64,000 bases of DNA from Sediminibacterium sp. (lineage in GTDB: Bacteria > Bacteroidota > Bacteroidia > Chitinophagales > Chitinophagaceae). Under the pieces are notes generated by a model. That model worked only from the letters and a program-made list of their open reading frames with translations. It had not been told where the DNA came from and searched no databases. This document shows, in pieces, positions 57,335 through 64,000 of the stretch. Within the stretch, counting starts at the first letter, position 1. Every line of letters begins with the position of its first letter. A program made the translations under genes and the position numbers. The stretch lies in contig JAEUVE010000019.1 in NCBI GenBank assembly GCA_016786865.1, positions 1-64,000 of the forward strand, in the 5' to 3' direction.

Positions 57335-58189
57335 CTATCTTTCTCCTGAAAGCAGCTCCGCATCAATTCTGTTGAGTATTTCCGGTGATTTTATACAATC
57401 AAATTTTCTTGCGATAATCCTGTCGGAATCCCGGATATCGTTCCAGTCTTCCATGCCAAGTATTTTTGGATTGGGTGTTTGCGGAATATGCTTGTAAAAA
57501 AAAGCGTTCTCGTTGATAACCCTTCCCGCAAAGGGCGAATTCAGGATCATTGTCTGAAACAGGAACTCATCCGGTGCCCAGCAAAATTTAAAGAACCGTA
57601 CAAGTCTTTTGTTCTCCGAAAACTGTTGCAACACATATTCCAGTACATCCGGAGAAAGCGACCAGAACATGGAACTGCCATAAAATTGAAGGCCGGCCGG
57701 CAACTTTTTAGGCGGCATAATCCGATTGATGACCCGCTCCAGAAAATGCTGACCCTTGAACTTAAAATCGGTCAGAAAATAACGGGAAACGCGAAGCATT
57801 CCCTCCTCCCATTCTCCTTCGAACTTGCGGTATTTCAACAGGAGTTTGCCTTTCCGATCCGCATAAAACTGTTTGATTTCGGCGATGGATTTAATAGGGT
57901 AATCCTGCCCGCTCATCAGCGTAATAAAATCGTAGGAACGACCAGATTCCAGTATTTCCCTGATCGAATTGAACGCAGCCTGAACGGTGCTATAAGCCGC
58001 CCACTGCACTTTGATCCTGTTTTTGATCAGGTACACATTGGGGATCTTTTTGAGGTATGCGTGGCTGGAAAGCGGAAGCTTGGCGTCTACATGAATGTAA
58101 AAATCAAATTTGGGATCTTGCATACGCCGGATCATCCGCTCTGTCTGCTTCGGATTGGTGTACGTAATAATCAGATGGGCTATGCGCAT
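57335..58189 (-). CDS. GT14 branching glycosyltransferase-like protein
   Basis: About 284 residues from the Met at 58189 (MRIAHLIITYTNPKQ); the frame to 58225 adds twelve doubtful residues. VYLIKNRIKVQWAAYSTVQAAF, FITLMSGQDYPIKSI and CWAPDEFLFQTMIL show the GT14 family. It is a diverged relative of the gene at 22818-23681 in the polysaccharide locus. It is the first of three sugar genes inserted between nusG and rplK. Confidence 0.9.
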   Translation of the reverse strand: MRIAHLIITYTNPKQTERMIRRMQDPKFDFYIHVDAKLPLSSHAYLKKIPNVYLIKNRIKVQWAAYSTVQAAFNSIREILESGRSYDFITLMSGQDYPIKSIAEIKQFYADRKGKLLLKYRKFEGEWEEGMLRVSRYFLTDFKFKGQHFLERVINRIMPPKKLPAGLQFYGSSMFWSLSPDVLEYVLQQFSENKRLVRFFKFCWAPDEFLFQTMILNSPFAGRVINENAFFYKHIPQTPNPKILGMEDWNDIRDSDRIIARKFDCIKSPEILNRIDAELLSGER

Positions 58190-58329
58190 ATTCGAAAAAG
58201 AACTTTTGTTGAACGTTGCAGCCAATGTATATAATAAATTTTACACACATGATACCGATTAAAAAAAAATTTAAAGAAATCGGTAAAATCAGGTATTAGT
58301 ACCTGTGACGACAGGGATGGGGACAACAA

Positions 58330-58353
58330 AAAAGCCACCCGAAGGTGGCTTTT
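58330..58353 (-). terminator. Rho-independent terminator of secE-nusG
   Basis: AAAAGCCACC and GGTGGCTTTT form a stem around CGAA (58340-58343); on the minus strand a T-run follows. It lies 20 bases after nusG, so transcription of nusG does not normally run to the sugar genes or rplK. Confidence 0.9.
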
Positions 58354-58372
58354 GAAGTATGGTGGAGCAGGC

Positions 58373-58975
58373 TTAGGAAATTTTTTCTACCTGCATATAG
58401 TTCAGTTCTACCGGAGTGGAACGTCCGAAGATCTTTACAGTAACCTTTAATTTCTTCTTCTCGTCGTTTACGTCTTCGATTACACCGTTGAAATCGTTGA
58501 AAGGTCCTTCGATGATCTTGATGGTTTCACCAACAATGAACGGTTCGCTCATGGTAACACCCTGATCGTTCATCTCATCAACTTTACCCAGCATTTTGTT
58601 CACTTCAGATTTACGCAAACAAATGATATTGCCTTTTGAACCTTTACCGTCTGTGAGGAAGTGCATTACATTGCTGATATTGCTGATGTGCTGAACCATA
58701 TCATCGTTCAGTTTGCCTTCCAGTACTTCCATCATTACATAACCGGGGAAGTAGTTCTTTTCGCGCATTACTTTTTTACCGTTCTGCACTTTGTAAACCT
58801 TCTCCATTGGAAGGAAGATCTGTTTGATGATCTCCTGCCAGCCGTTACGAATAATATCTTTGTCCAGATACTCTTTCACCTTGCGCTCCTTGCCACTCAC
58901 TACCCGCAACACATACCATTTGGTATCGGGCTGAGGTACTGAAGGGGTTTCTGTAGTTACAACTGCTTCTTCCAT
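58373..58975 (-). CDS. nusG: Transcription termination/antitermination factor NusG
   Basis: 200 residues. The NGN domain starts at KWYVLRVVSGKERKVKEYL and contains NYFPGYVMMEV, and the KOW domain is in GETIKIIEGPFNDFNGVIEDV. It binds RNA polymerase and links it to Rho or the ribosome. It follows secE after seven bases and ends at a terminator. Confidence 0.97.
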   Translation of the reverse strand: MEEAVVTTETPSVPQPDTKWYVLRVVSGKERKVKEYLDKDIIRNGWQEIIKQIFLPMEKVYKVQNGKKVMREKNYFPGYVMMEVLEGKLNDDMVQHISNISNVMHFLTDGKGSKGNIICLRKSEVNKMLGKVDEMNDQGVTMSEPFIVGETIKIIEGPFNDFNGVIEDVNDEKKKLKVTVKIFGRSTPVELNYMQVEKIS

Positions 58976-58982
58976 GAGTATC

Positions 58983-59177
58983 TTACTTGAATAATGAGTA
59001 AATCAACTTTAATAATTGGTTGCTGGAAAAATCCATTACCCAAACCATAGCAGTGATAATAACAGTTGCTACCAACACGATCACCGTGCTCTGTTGCAAT
59101 TGCATCCAGCTAGGCCAGGTTACCTTTTCCAACAGCTCTTTGTAGCTTTCTTTAAAATACAATGCTATTTTGTTCAT
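58983..59177 (-). CDS. secE: Preprotein translocase subunit SecE
   Basis: 64 residues, the short one-helix form: ESYKELLEKVTWPSWMQLQQS (the conserved amphipathic part) and a membrane helix at about 32-50. Together with SecY and SecG it makes the Sec channel. It lies between trnW and nusG, the classic order. Confidence 0.95.
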   Translation of the reverse strand: MNKIALYFKESYKELLEKVTWPSWMQLQQSTVIVLVATVIITAMVWVMDFSSNQLLKLIYSLFK

Positions 59178-59199
59178 TTTGTTGATATTAGTCTGTTCG

Positions 59200-59270
59200 C
59201 ACGGGCACTAGGATTCGAACCCAGATCAAAGGTTTTGGAGACCCGTATGCTACCATTGCACCATGCCCGT
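59200..59270 (-). tRNA. tRNA-Trp (CCA)
   Basis: 71 bases on the minus strand. The acceptor stem pairs ACGGGCA with TGCCCGT, the discriminator is G, the T-arm has GGGTTCGAATCC, and the anticodon loop CTCCAAA reads CCA. CCA is not encoded at the 3' end. One pair at the base of the anticodon stem is mismatched. It lies between tuf and secE, as in many bacteria. Confidence 0.95.
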
Positions 59271-59276
59271 AGAAAA

Positions 59277-59313
59277 CTAAAAGCTATCCTGATACAATCA
59301 AGACAGCTTTTAG
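59277..59313. repeat. 9-bp inverted repeat between tuf and trnW
   Basis: CTAAAAGCT (59277-59285) pairs with AGCTTTTAG (59305-59313). It lies just upstream of tRNA-Trp in the minus-strand reading direction, after a -7-like element. It might be a processing site or partial terminator. Confidence 0.4.
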
Positions 59314-59321
59314 TGGTATCG

Positions 59322-59329
59322 CAAATATA
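59322..59329 (-). promoter_or_regulatory. Candidate -7 element for trnW-secE-nusG
   Basis: TATATTTG on the minus strand matches TAnnTTTG fully and lies 52 bases before the tRNA-Trp 5' end. A -33 element was not found at 18 to 19 bases. It would permit transcription separate from tuf. Confidence 0.4.
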
Positions 59330-59370
59330 GTAAAATATTTGCTTAAAAGCTAAAAGCCACCGGCTTAAGC

Positions 59371-60558
59371 TTATTTTATGATTTCAGTAACCTGTCCGGC
59401 ACCTACTGTTCTACCACCCTCACGGATAGCGAATTTCAGACCTTTTTCCATAGCGATTGGCTGAATCAGCTTAACAGTCAGACCAATGTTATCACCAGGC
59501 ATTACCATTTCTGTTCCTTCTGGCAGTGTAACTTCACCAGTTACGTCTGTAGTACGGAAATAGAACTGAGGACGGTATTTGTTAAAGAATGGAGTGTGAC
59601 GACCACCTTCTTCTTTGCTCAGTACGTATACTTCACCTTTGAATTCGGTGTGCGGAGTAATAGAACCTGGCTTACAGATTACCATACCACGACGGATATC
59701 TTTTTTCTCGATACCACGCAGCAACAGACCTGCGTTGTCACCAGCCTGACCTTCGTCCAGCAACTTCTTGAACATTTCAACACCAGTTACAGTAGAAGAC
59801 AGTGGAGATTCCATCAGACCTACGATTTCTACAGCTTCACCAACTTTGATGATACCACGCTCAATACGACCGGTAGCAACAGTACCACGACCAGTGATAG
59901 AGAACACGTCTTCAACAGACATCAGGAATGGCATATCGATTGGACGAGGAGGCAGTGGGATATAGCTATCTACAGCTTCCATCAGTTCGTCGATCTTAGC
60001 AACCCATTTTGGATCTTCAGCCAGAGCGCCAGTTGCAGAACCCTGAATGATTGGAGTATTATCGCCATCGAAACCGTAAGAAGTCAGCAACTCACGAATT
60101 TCCATTTCTACTAATTCTAATAACTCAGGATCGTCTACCAGGTCTACTTTGTTCATGAAAACAACGATACGAGGTACACCTACCTGACGAGCCAGCAGGA
60201 TGTGCTCTTTTGTTTGAGGCATAGGACCATCGGTAGCAGCCACAACTAAAATTGCACCGTCCATCTGAGCAGCACCGGTAATCATATTCTTCACATAGTC
60301 AGCGTGACCAGGACAGTCAACGTGCGCATAGTGACGGTTATCAGTCTGATACTCTACGTGAGCAGTGTTGATAGTGATACCACGTTCTTTTTCTTCAGGA
60401 GCACCATCGATCTCATCGTATTTCTTAGCCTGAGCCAGACCTTTTTTAGCTAAGGTCATTGTGATAGCTGCAGTTAAAGTAGTCTTACCATGGTCAACGT
60501 GACCAATGGTACCTACGTTTACGTGAGGTTTCTCCCTCTTAAAGGTCTCTTTTGCCAT
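59371..60558 (-). CDS. tuf: Elongation factor Tu
   Basis: 395 residues. The GTPase motifs [17 protein letters not shown] and NKVDLVD are intact, and domains 2 and 3 follow ([15 protein letters not shown]). EF-Tu brings aminoacyl-tRNA to the ribosome. The gene follows four tRNA genes (Thr-Tyr-Gly-Thr), the same order as the E. coli tufB operon. A -7 element at 60680 may drive it. Confidence 0.98.
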   Translation of the reverse strand: MAKETFKREKPHVNVGTIGHVDHGKTTLTAAITMTLAKKGLAQAKKYDEIDGAPEEKERGITINTAHVEYQTDNRHYAHVDCPGHADYVKNMITGAAQMDGAILVVAATDGPMPQTKEHILLARQVGVPRIVVFMNKVDLVDDPELLELVEMEIRELLTSYGFDGDNTPIIQGSATGALAEDPKWVAKIDELMEAVDSYIPLPPRPIDMPFLMSVEDVFSITGRGTVATGRIERGIIKVGEAVEIVGLMESPLSSTVTGVEMFKKLLDEGQAGDNAGLLLRGIEKKDIRRGMVICKPGSITPHTEFKGEVYVLSKEEGGRHTPFFNKYRPQFYFRTTDVTGEVTLPEGTEMVMPGDNIGLTVKLIQPIAMEKGLKFAIREGGRTVGAGQVTEIIK

Positions 60559-60679
60559 TTTTATTGTTTTTTAGTTGTGTTTAAAAAATTATCGGCCTTT
60601 TCAGACCAGTTTTAAATTTTATGCTTTTTGCCTCCCACCCGGAGGCACCCTCCAGTTCTGCGCCATTTCCCCTGACCGG

Positions 60680-60687
60680 CAAAGGTA
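60680..60687 (-). promoter_or_regulatory. -7 element upstream of tuf
   Basis: TACCTTTG on the minus strand, inside the 11-base core TTACCTTTGCC shared with three other promoters here. A -33 element would fall inside the tRNA-Thr(GGT) gene and no TTTG is seen there, so only half of the promoter is supported. Confidence 0.55.
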
Positions 60688-60700
60688 AACGGCAAAATGG

Positions 60701-60772
<72 letters not shown>

Positions 60773-60785
60773 AGAACCAAATATG

Positions 60786-60858
60786 AGCGGAAGACGAGGG
60801 TCGAACTCGCGACCTATAGCTTGGAAGGCTATCGCTCTACCAATTGAGCTACTTCCGC
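60786..60858 (-). tRNA. tRNA-Gly (TCC)
   Basis: 73 bases on the minus strand. The acceptor pairs GCGGAAG with CTTCCGC, the anticodon arm ATAGC-CTTCCAA-GCTAT reads TCC, and the T-arm has GTTCGACCC. CCA is not encoded. Confidence 0.97.
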
Positions 60859-60922
60859 TTAACCCGTATTACCCGACGAATCGGGTAATACATTTAAAAG
60901 AACTTCAATCTTTCGATTGCTG

Positions 60923-61005
<83 letters not shown>

Positions 61006-61084
61006 ATTAAACTTTTCCAAGAGCCCGGTTTTGTAACGGACAGCAAAAATAGGCTGTTTCGTTCAGAAAAACCACTCATTTCTG

Positions 61085-61157
61085 AGCCGAAGATGGGACT
61101 CGAACCCGCGACCTGCTGATTACAAATCAGCTGCTCTACCAACTGAGCTACTTCGGC
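61085..61157 (-). tRNA. tRNA-Thr (TGT)
   Basis: 73 bases on the minus strand. The acceptor pairs GCCGAAG with CTTCGGC, the anticodon arm GCTGA-TTTGTAA-TCAGC reads TGT, and the T-arm has GGTTCGAGTCC. It is the first tRNA after the promoter at 61189. Confidence 0.97.
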
Positions 61158-61188
61158 AAAAATAAGACCTTCCCCGTTTTTGGGATGG

Positions 61189-61218
61189 CAAAGGTAATGG
61201 AAAACTTTATTTGGCAAA
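61189..61218 (-). promoter_or_regulatory. Promoter of the tRNA-tuf operon
   Basis: On the minus strand TTTG (61215-61218) is followed after 18 bases by TACCTTTG (61189-61196), about 31 bases before the first tRNA. The core TTACCTTTGCC is the same as at rplK, rpoB and tuf. Confidence 0.82.
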
Positions 61219-61312
61219 ATTTTGAAATACTTTTTTTCTGATGATTATCCACAAAATCAATCAGATACAAAAAAAATCGCTCCGGACGGGGCTTTCGGGA
61301 GGGTATAAAACT

Positions 61313-61339
61313 AAAAAAGCTCCCTTTCGGGAGCCTTTT
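61313..61339 (-). terminator. Rho-independent terminator of hpf
   Basis: GCTCCC (61319-61324) pairs with GGGAGC (61329-61334) around TTTC; on the minus strand the stem is followed by a run of six T. It starts right after the hpf stop codon. Confidence 0.9.
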
Positions 61340-61340
61340 A

Positions 61341-61640
61341 TCATGCAGATAATTTCTCTTTTCGTTTCTTAATCTGGTTAATAATGGAATCCAGCGCATC
61401 GTCGAAGGATTCTTCAAATGATTTTGAAGAGGCTTTTACAAAGAATTCGTGTTTGGGTACATGTACCTTGATCTCAGCAACTTTGTCTTTGATGTTGTGC
61501 ACTACATTATCCAGCTTCAGGAAAACATCTACCTTAAGGATGGTGTCGTGAAAAGTGGGTAATTTTTGCAGTTTTTTAGTTACATAATCAACTAACTTTT
61601 CGTCCGCATCAAAGTGAACAGTTTGAATGTTAACGTTCAT
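61341..61640 (-). CDS. hpf: Ribosome hibernation promoting factor (HPF/RaiA, short form)
   Basis: 99 residues. MNVNIQTVHFDADEKLVDYVTKKLQKL and DKVAEIKVHVPKHEFFVKASS match the S30AE domain of HPF and YfiA. The C-terminal extension of long HPF is absent. It binds idle 30S subunits in stationary phase. It lies between xerC and the tRNA cluster. Confidence 0.93.
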   Translation of the reverse strand: MNVNIQTVHFDADEKLVDYVTKKLQKLPTFHDTILKVDVFLKLDNVVHNIKDKVAEIKVHVPKHEFFVKASSKSFEESFDDALDSIINQIKKRKEKLSA

Positions 61641-61791
61641 GATAGAAAGCTTTAATCTGTGAAAAATAGATTTTTTTAAAAGAACTAGATGGTATCAGAT
61701 ACAACTGCTGAATGCTGTTCTGATTCTGTACTTCTAAGGTACACGTTTATTTGTTATGATAAAAATAAATAGCATGTAAAAAGGCCTTTGT

Positions 61792-62688
61792 TTATGCCTT
61801 TGGATGGGCTTTCTTAAACACTTCTTTCAGTTGCTCAATAGTATTGTGCGTGTATATCTGCGTTGCAGCAAGGCTGCTGTGTCCGAGCAATTCTTTTACT
61901 GCATTGAGATCGGCTCCGTTGTTCATTAAATGGGTTGCAAAACTGTGCCGGAGAATATGCGGACTTTTTTTCTGAATGGTCGTAACCCGGGCCAGCTTTT
62001 CTTTAACAAATGCGTATACAGATCTGGGCTGCAAGGGCATTCCTTTATTGGTAATAAAAAGCTGATTTACGCCTTCCTTCCGTTCGGGTTTGTCCTGTAT
62101 ATAGGCTTTCAGCTGACCCATCAGCTCGGCACTTACCGGAATGATGCGTTCCTTGTTGCCCTTACCCACTACTTTCACCTGGCAGGAAGCAACATCGATC
62201 TGCGATTCCTTCAGTTGAATCAGTTCACTCAAGCGCATACCGGTACTGTAAAACAACAGGATCACCAGGCGTTCGGTTCTGCCCTGCCAGTCGTCGGAAA
62301 AGGGCAGGTACCGGAACAACTGATCCATATCCGTTTGTTCCACAAACATGGGCAGTCTTTTGCTCACTTTGGGCGCAACAATGGTGGTCATGGGAGTCTG
62401 GGCCAGTGCTCCCGTTTTCAGCTGGTATTTAAAAAAGGAACGGAGGGAAGAAATTTTGCGATTGATTGTTTTGGAACTGACCCCTTCTTCTTTCATTTCC
62501 GCCAGCCAGCTGCGCACCATCAGGGCAGTAATGGATTCCAGCGGAGGGGCATCGAACTGGCTTACCATAAACTGGAGGAACTGTTCCAGGTCGTTCTGGT
62601 AAGAAATGAGGGTGTGCTGCGAAAACCGCTTCTCAAACTTGAGGTAGTCGAGGAATGGGTCGATCTGTGGATATTGCGGTATGGGCAT
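61792..62688 (-). CDS. xerC: Tyrosine recombinase XerC-like
   Basis: 298 residues. The catalytic set is complete: Arg in STGMRLSELIQL, Lys in VVGKGNKER, His-x-x-Arg in PHILRHSFATHL, His in LLGHSSLAATQIY, and the nucleophile Tyr in the last segment. Length and layout match XerC/XerD, which resolve chromosome dimers at dif. It lies between rpsU and hpf, a placement often seen in Bacteroidota. A terminator ends right at its start, so it has its own initiation or depends on readthrough. Confidence 0.93.
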   Translation of the reverse strand: MPIPQYPQIDPFLDYLKFEKRFSQHTLISYQNDLEQFLQFMVSQFDAPPLESITALMVRSWLAEMKEEGVSSKTINRKISSLRSFFKYQLKTGALAQTPMTTIVAPKVSKRLPMFVEQTDMDQLFRYLPFSDDWQGRTERLVILLFYSTGMRLSELIQLKESQIDVASCQVKVVGKGNKERIIPVSAELMGQLKAYIQDKPERKEGVNQLFITNKGMPLQPRSVYAFVKEKLARVTTIQKKSPHILRHSFATHLMNNGADLNAVKELLGHSSLAATQIYTHNTIEQLKEVFKKAHPKA

Positions 62689-62726
62689 AAAAAAAGTAGT
62701 CTATGGTTAAACGAACCAAGACTACT
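62688..62726 (-). terminator. Rho-independent terminator of rpsU
   Basis: AGTAGTCT (62695-62702) pairs with AGACTACT (62719-62726), with inner GGTT/AACC pairs. On the minus strand it is followed by about seven T that run up to the xerC start codon, so rpsU and xerC are separated. Confidence 0.92.
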
Positions 62727-62751
62727 CAATCGTATGAAAAGGGGAATTTAA

Positions 62752-62949
62752 TTATCCCTCAATTTTTCCGCTGGCTATCTGCTGCTTGTAGATTGCTTTC
62801 AACACTACCTCGCGACGTGCTACAGACGGCTTGGTGAATGCTTGACGTGATCTCAGTTGCAACAAAGTCTTACTTTTCTCGAATTTCTTCTTGTACTTTT
62901 TCAGCGCTTTGTCGATGTTTTCGCAGTCTTTAGAATCGATAACTAACAT
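62752..62949 (-). CDS. rpsU: 30S ribosomal protein bS21
   Basis: 65 residues, basic: MLVIDSKDCENIDKALKKYKKK is the family start, and QLRSRQAFTKPSVARREV follows. In Bacteroidota ribosomes, bS21, bS18 and bS6 hold the anti-Shine-Dalgarno tail of 16S rRNA, so most genes lack SD sequences. This gene is an exception: it has a perfect SD eight bases before the ATG. The gene has a clear promoter and a strong terminator. Confidence 0.97.
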   Translation of the reverse strand: MLVIDSKDCENIDKALKKYKKKFEKSKTLLQLRSRQAFTKPSVARREVVLKAIYKQQIASGKIEG

Positions 62950-62957
62950 AATTATAT

Positions 62958-62965
62958 ACCTCCTC
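62958..62965 (-). promoter_or_regulatory. Strong Shine-Dalgarno sequence of rpsU
   Basis: GAGGAGGT on the minus strand lies eight bases before the rpsU ATG at 62949. It is the only full-length SD noted in this window. Published work on Flavobacterium johnsoniae ribosomes links such an SD to autoregulation of bS21: when bS21 is scarce, the anti-SD becomes free and rpsU is translated. Confidence 0.9.
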
Positions 62966-62982
62966 AGGCGTTTTTAGGACCG

Positions 62983-63013
62983 CGAAGATAAGCAGCCGTT
63001 GTTAATTAACAAA
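62983..63013 (-). promoter_or_regulatory. Promoter of rpsU
   Basis: On the minus strand TTTG (63010-63013) is followed after exactly 19 bases by TATCTTCG (62983-62990), one base off TAnnTTTG. The leader to the ATG is about 27 bases and contains the SD. Confidence 0.75.
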
Positions 63014-63059
63014 ATTATTTAAGAAATCGGCTCCTGCCGGCTTTGCCGGCGATTCCGCG

Positions 63060-63067
63060 TATTTTTG
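63060..63067 (+). promoter_or_regulatory. -7 element directly before the riboflavin synthase ATG
   Basis: TATTTTTG at 63060-63067 matches TAnnTTTG, and the ATG is only four bases further. The start of transcription would fall at or beside the start codon. An inverted repeat GCCGGC-TTT-GCCGGC lies just upstream at 63036-63050. No -33 element at the standard distance was found (nearest TTTG is 14 bases away). Confidence 0.55.
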
Positions 63068-63071
63068 CCGC

Positions 63072-63662
63072 ATGTTTACAGGAATCATCGAAACCATGGG
63101 CAGGGTAACGGAAATCACCCGCCAGGGAACCAATATCAGTTATACCATCAGCTCCCCCATCAGCGAGGCGCTTAAAATAGACCAGAGTGTGGCCCACGAT
63201 GGCGTTTGCCTTACCGTGGAAGCGGTCAACGGCGCAACCCACCGGGTTATCGCTATTGCAGAAACCATCCGCAAAACCAATCTGGCAGGTTGGATTACCG
63301 GTAGCAGGATCAACCTGGAACGCTGTATGATCATGAATGGCCGGCTGGATGGGCATATTGTGCAGGGCCATGTGGATTGTACGGCTGTATGCCTGGAGCG
63401 GACAGATGCCAATGGCAGCTGGGAGTTTTGTTTTGAGTTCCCGGAACAATTTGCCGCCCTGGTCATCGAAAAAGGCTCGATTGCCGTAAATGGTACCAGC
63501 CTCACCTGTTTTGGTATTACCCGGAACAGCTTTAAAGTAGCCATTATCCCGTACACATTCGAGCACACCAGTATACAGCAGGTGGTTCCCGGAACAGTGG
63601 TGAACATTGAGTTTGATCTGCTGGGAAAATATGTACAACGCAGTCTGGAACTGAAACAGTAA
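63072..63662 (+). CDS. ribE: Riboflavin synthase, alpha chain
   Basis: 196 residues with two lumazine-binding repeats. MFTGIIETMGRVTEI and the related second start MNGRLDGHIVQGHVD are typical, as are DGVCLTVE and GTSLTCFGI in the two repeats. The trimer converts two 6,7-dimethyl-8-ribityllumazine molecules to riboflavin and a pyrimidine. The gene is divergent to rpsU and convergent to hscA, two bases from its stop. Its mRNA may be leaderless. Confidence 0.96.
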   Translation: MFTGIIETMGRVTEITRQGTNISYTISSPISEALKIDQSVAHDGVCLTVEAVNGATHRVIAIAETIRKTNLAGWITGSRINLERCMIMNGRLDGHIVQGHVDCTAVCLERTDANGSWEFCFEFPEQFAALVIEKGSIAVNGTSLTCFGITRNSFKVAIIPYTFEHTSIQQVVPGTVVNIEFDLLGKYVQRSLELKQ

Positions 63663-63664
63663 CC

Positions 63665-64000
63665 CTATACTTTCTTTCCTTTCAGGGCGCCGCTCACTGC
63701 GGCATCCATGGCACGTTCCGCAAACGGACGGCTGATTTCGTTCAGTTCCTCAATCTTGGTCTGGATCAGGTTTTTATCGTCCATGGTCAGTGCCAGCTGC
63801 AGGTTCTGCATGGCAGCAGCGGTTTGCACCAGTTCCTCCGAAGACAGGAGTTCAGGGTTTTTCGCAATGAATTTCTCGGTTACTTCCAGGATCTGCTCTC
63901 CTTCTGTTCTGGCTTCTACCAGTGCGCGAACGGTCATATCTTCTTTGGCGTGAGTGATACTATCGAGCAGCATTTTTTCTACTTCTTCATCGGTTAACCC
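63665..64000 (-). CDS. hscA: Fe-S cluster assembly chaperone HscA (C-terminal part, partial)
   Basis: 111 codons of the 3' part of a minus-strand gene that continues past the window end. It opens with GLTDEEVEKMLLDSITHAKEDM, and ends in RAMDAAVSGALKGKKV, close to the C-terminal part of the Hsp70 HscA in other bacteria (GLTDEEI at the start and an ALKG end). It is the lid of the substrate-binding domain. HscA works with HscB to pass Fe-S clusters from IscU. The ATPase domain is not in the window. Confidence 0.85.
   Translation of the reverse strand, partial: GLTDEEVEKMLLDSITHAKEDMTVRALVEARTEGEQILEVTEKFIAKNPELLSSEELVQTAAAMQNLQLALTMDDKNLIQTKIEELNEISRPFAERAMDAAVSGALKGKKV

Noticed and set aside
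22818..58189. Recent duplication of the GT14 gene
   Set aside because: The two proteins (22818-23681 and 57335-58189) share family motifs but differ through most of their length, so they are old paralogs or separate acquisitions.

Overview
The window looks like chromosomal DNA of a Bacteroidota bacterium, most likely from the Chitinophagaceae or a close relative. The evidence is a C-terminal type IX secretion sorting domain on a secreted glycosidase, promoters of the TTTG-N18/19-TAnnTTTG type, almost no Shine-Dalgarno sequences except a very strong one at rpsU, and the Bacteroidota housekeeping order rpsU-xerC-hpf-tRNAs-tuf-trnW-secE-nusG-rplKAJL-rpoBC. No rRNA gene is present, so the family assignment is inference.

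Bases 1-1740 look like the end of an integrated mobile element. They hold the tail of an IS3-type transposase, a tyrosine integrase, AT-rich DNA, and a short sequence that looks like the 3' end of a tRNA gene followed by a terminator. Bases 1825-13858 hold envelope and transport genes, all on the minus strand: a zinc amidase with a lipoprotein resembling Tai4 immunity proteins, an ABC/HlyD/TolC exporter operon whose ABC protein has a degenerate nucleotide-binding domain, and a TetR-controlled RND efflux operon with a clear promoter and an overlapping palindromic operator. Bases 13866-18300 hold a secreted glycosidase, a luciferase-like monooxygenase, a small acidic protein and an outer-membrane beta-barrel.

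Bases 18451-38095 are a large polysaccharide locus. The minus-strand arm has a stand-alone receiver protein, a phosphoglycosyl transferase with an N-terminal pseudo-receiver domain, a TolC-like protein, a Wzc-like chain-length protein, glycosyltransferases, a Wzy-like polymerase/ligase, a Wzx-like flippase and a second receiver protein. The plus-strand arm has a glycosyltransferase, an SDR reductase, a Gfo/Idh/MocA oxidoreductase, a second short phosphoglycosyl transferase and a FemAB/GNAT-like protein.

Bases 38114-42937 carry ispD, an isoaspartyl peptidase/asparaginase, a heptose-phosphate-type sugar kinase, an amino acid permease and an OmpH/Skp chaperone. Bases 43030-62949 are the core gene-expression cluster, read on the minus strand from rpsU to rpoC. 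Two insertions break the usual continuity. Three sugar genes (glycosyltransferase 14, ketoisomerase, aminotransferase) lie between nusG and rplK, and an M13 metallopeptidase lies between rplL and rpoB. In both cases a terminator closes the upstream part and a promoter with the same 11-base core restarts the downstream part. That core also sits before the tRNA cluster and before tuf. The window ends with a riboflavin synthase gene that may be leaderless and the C-terminal end of hscA.
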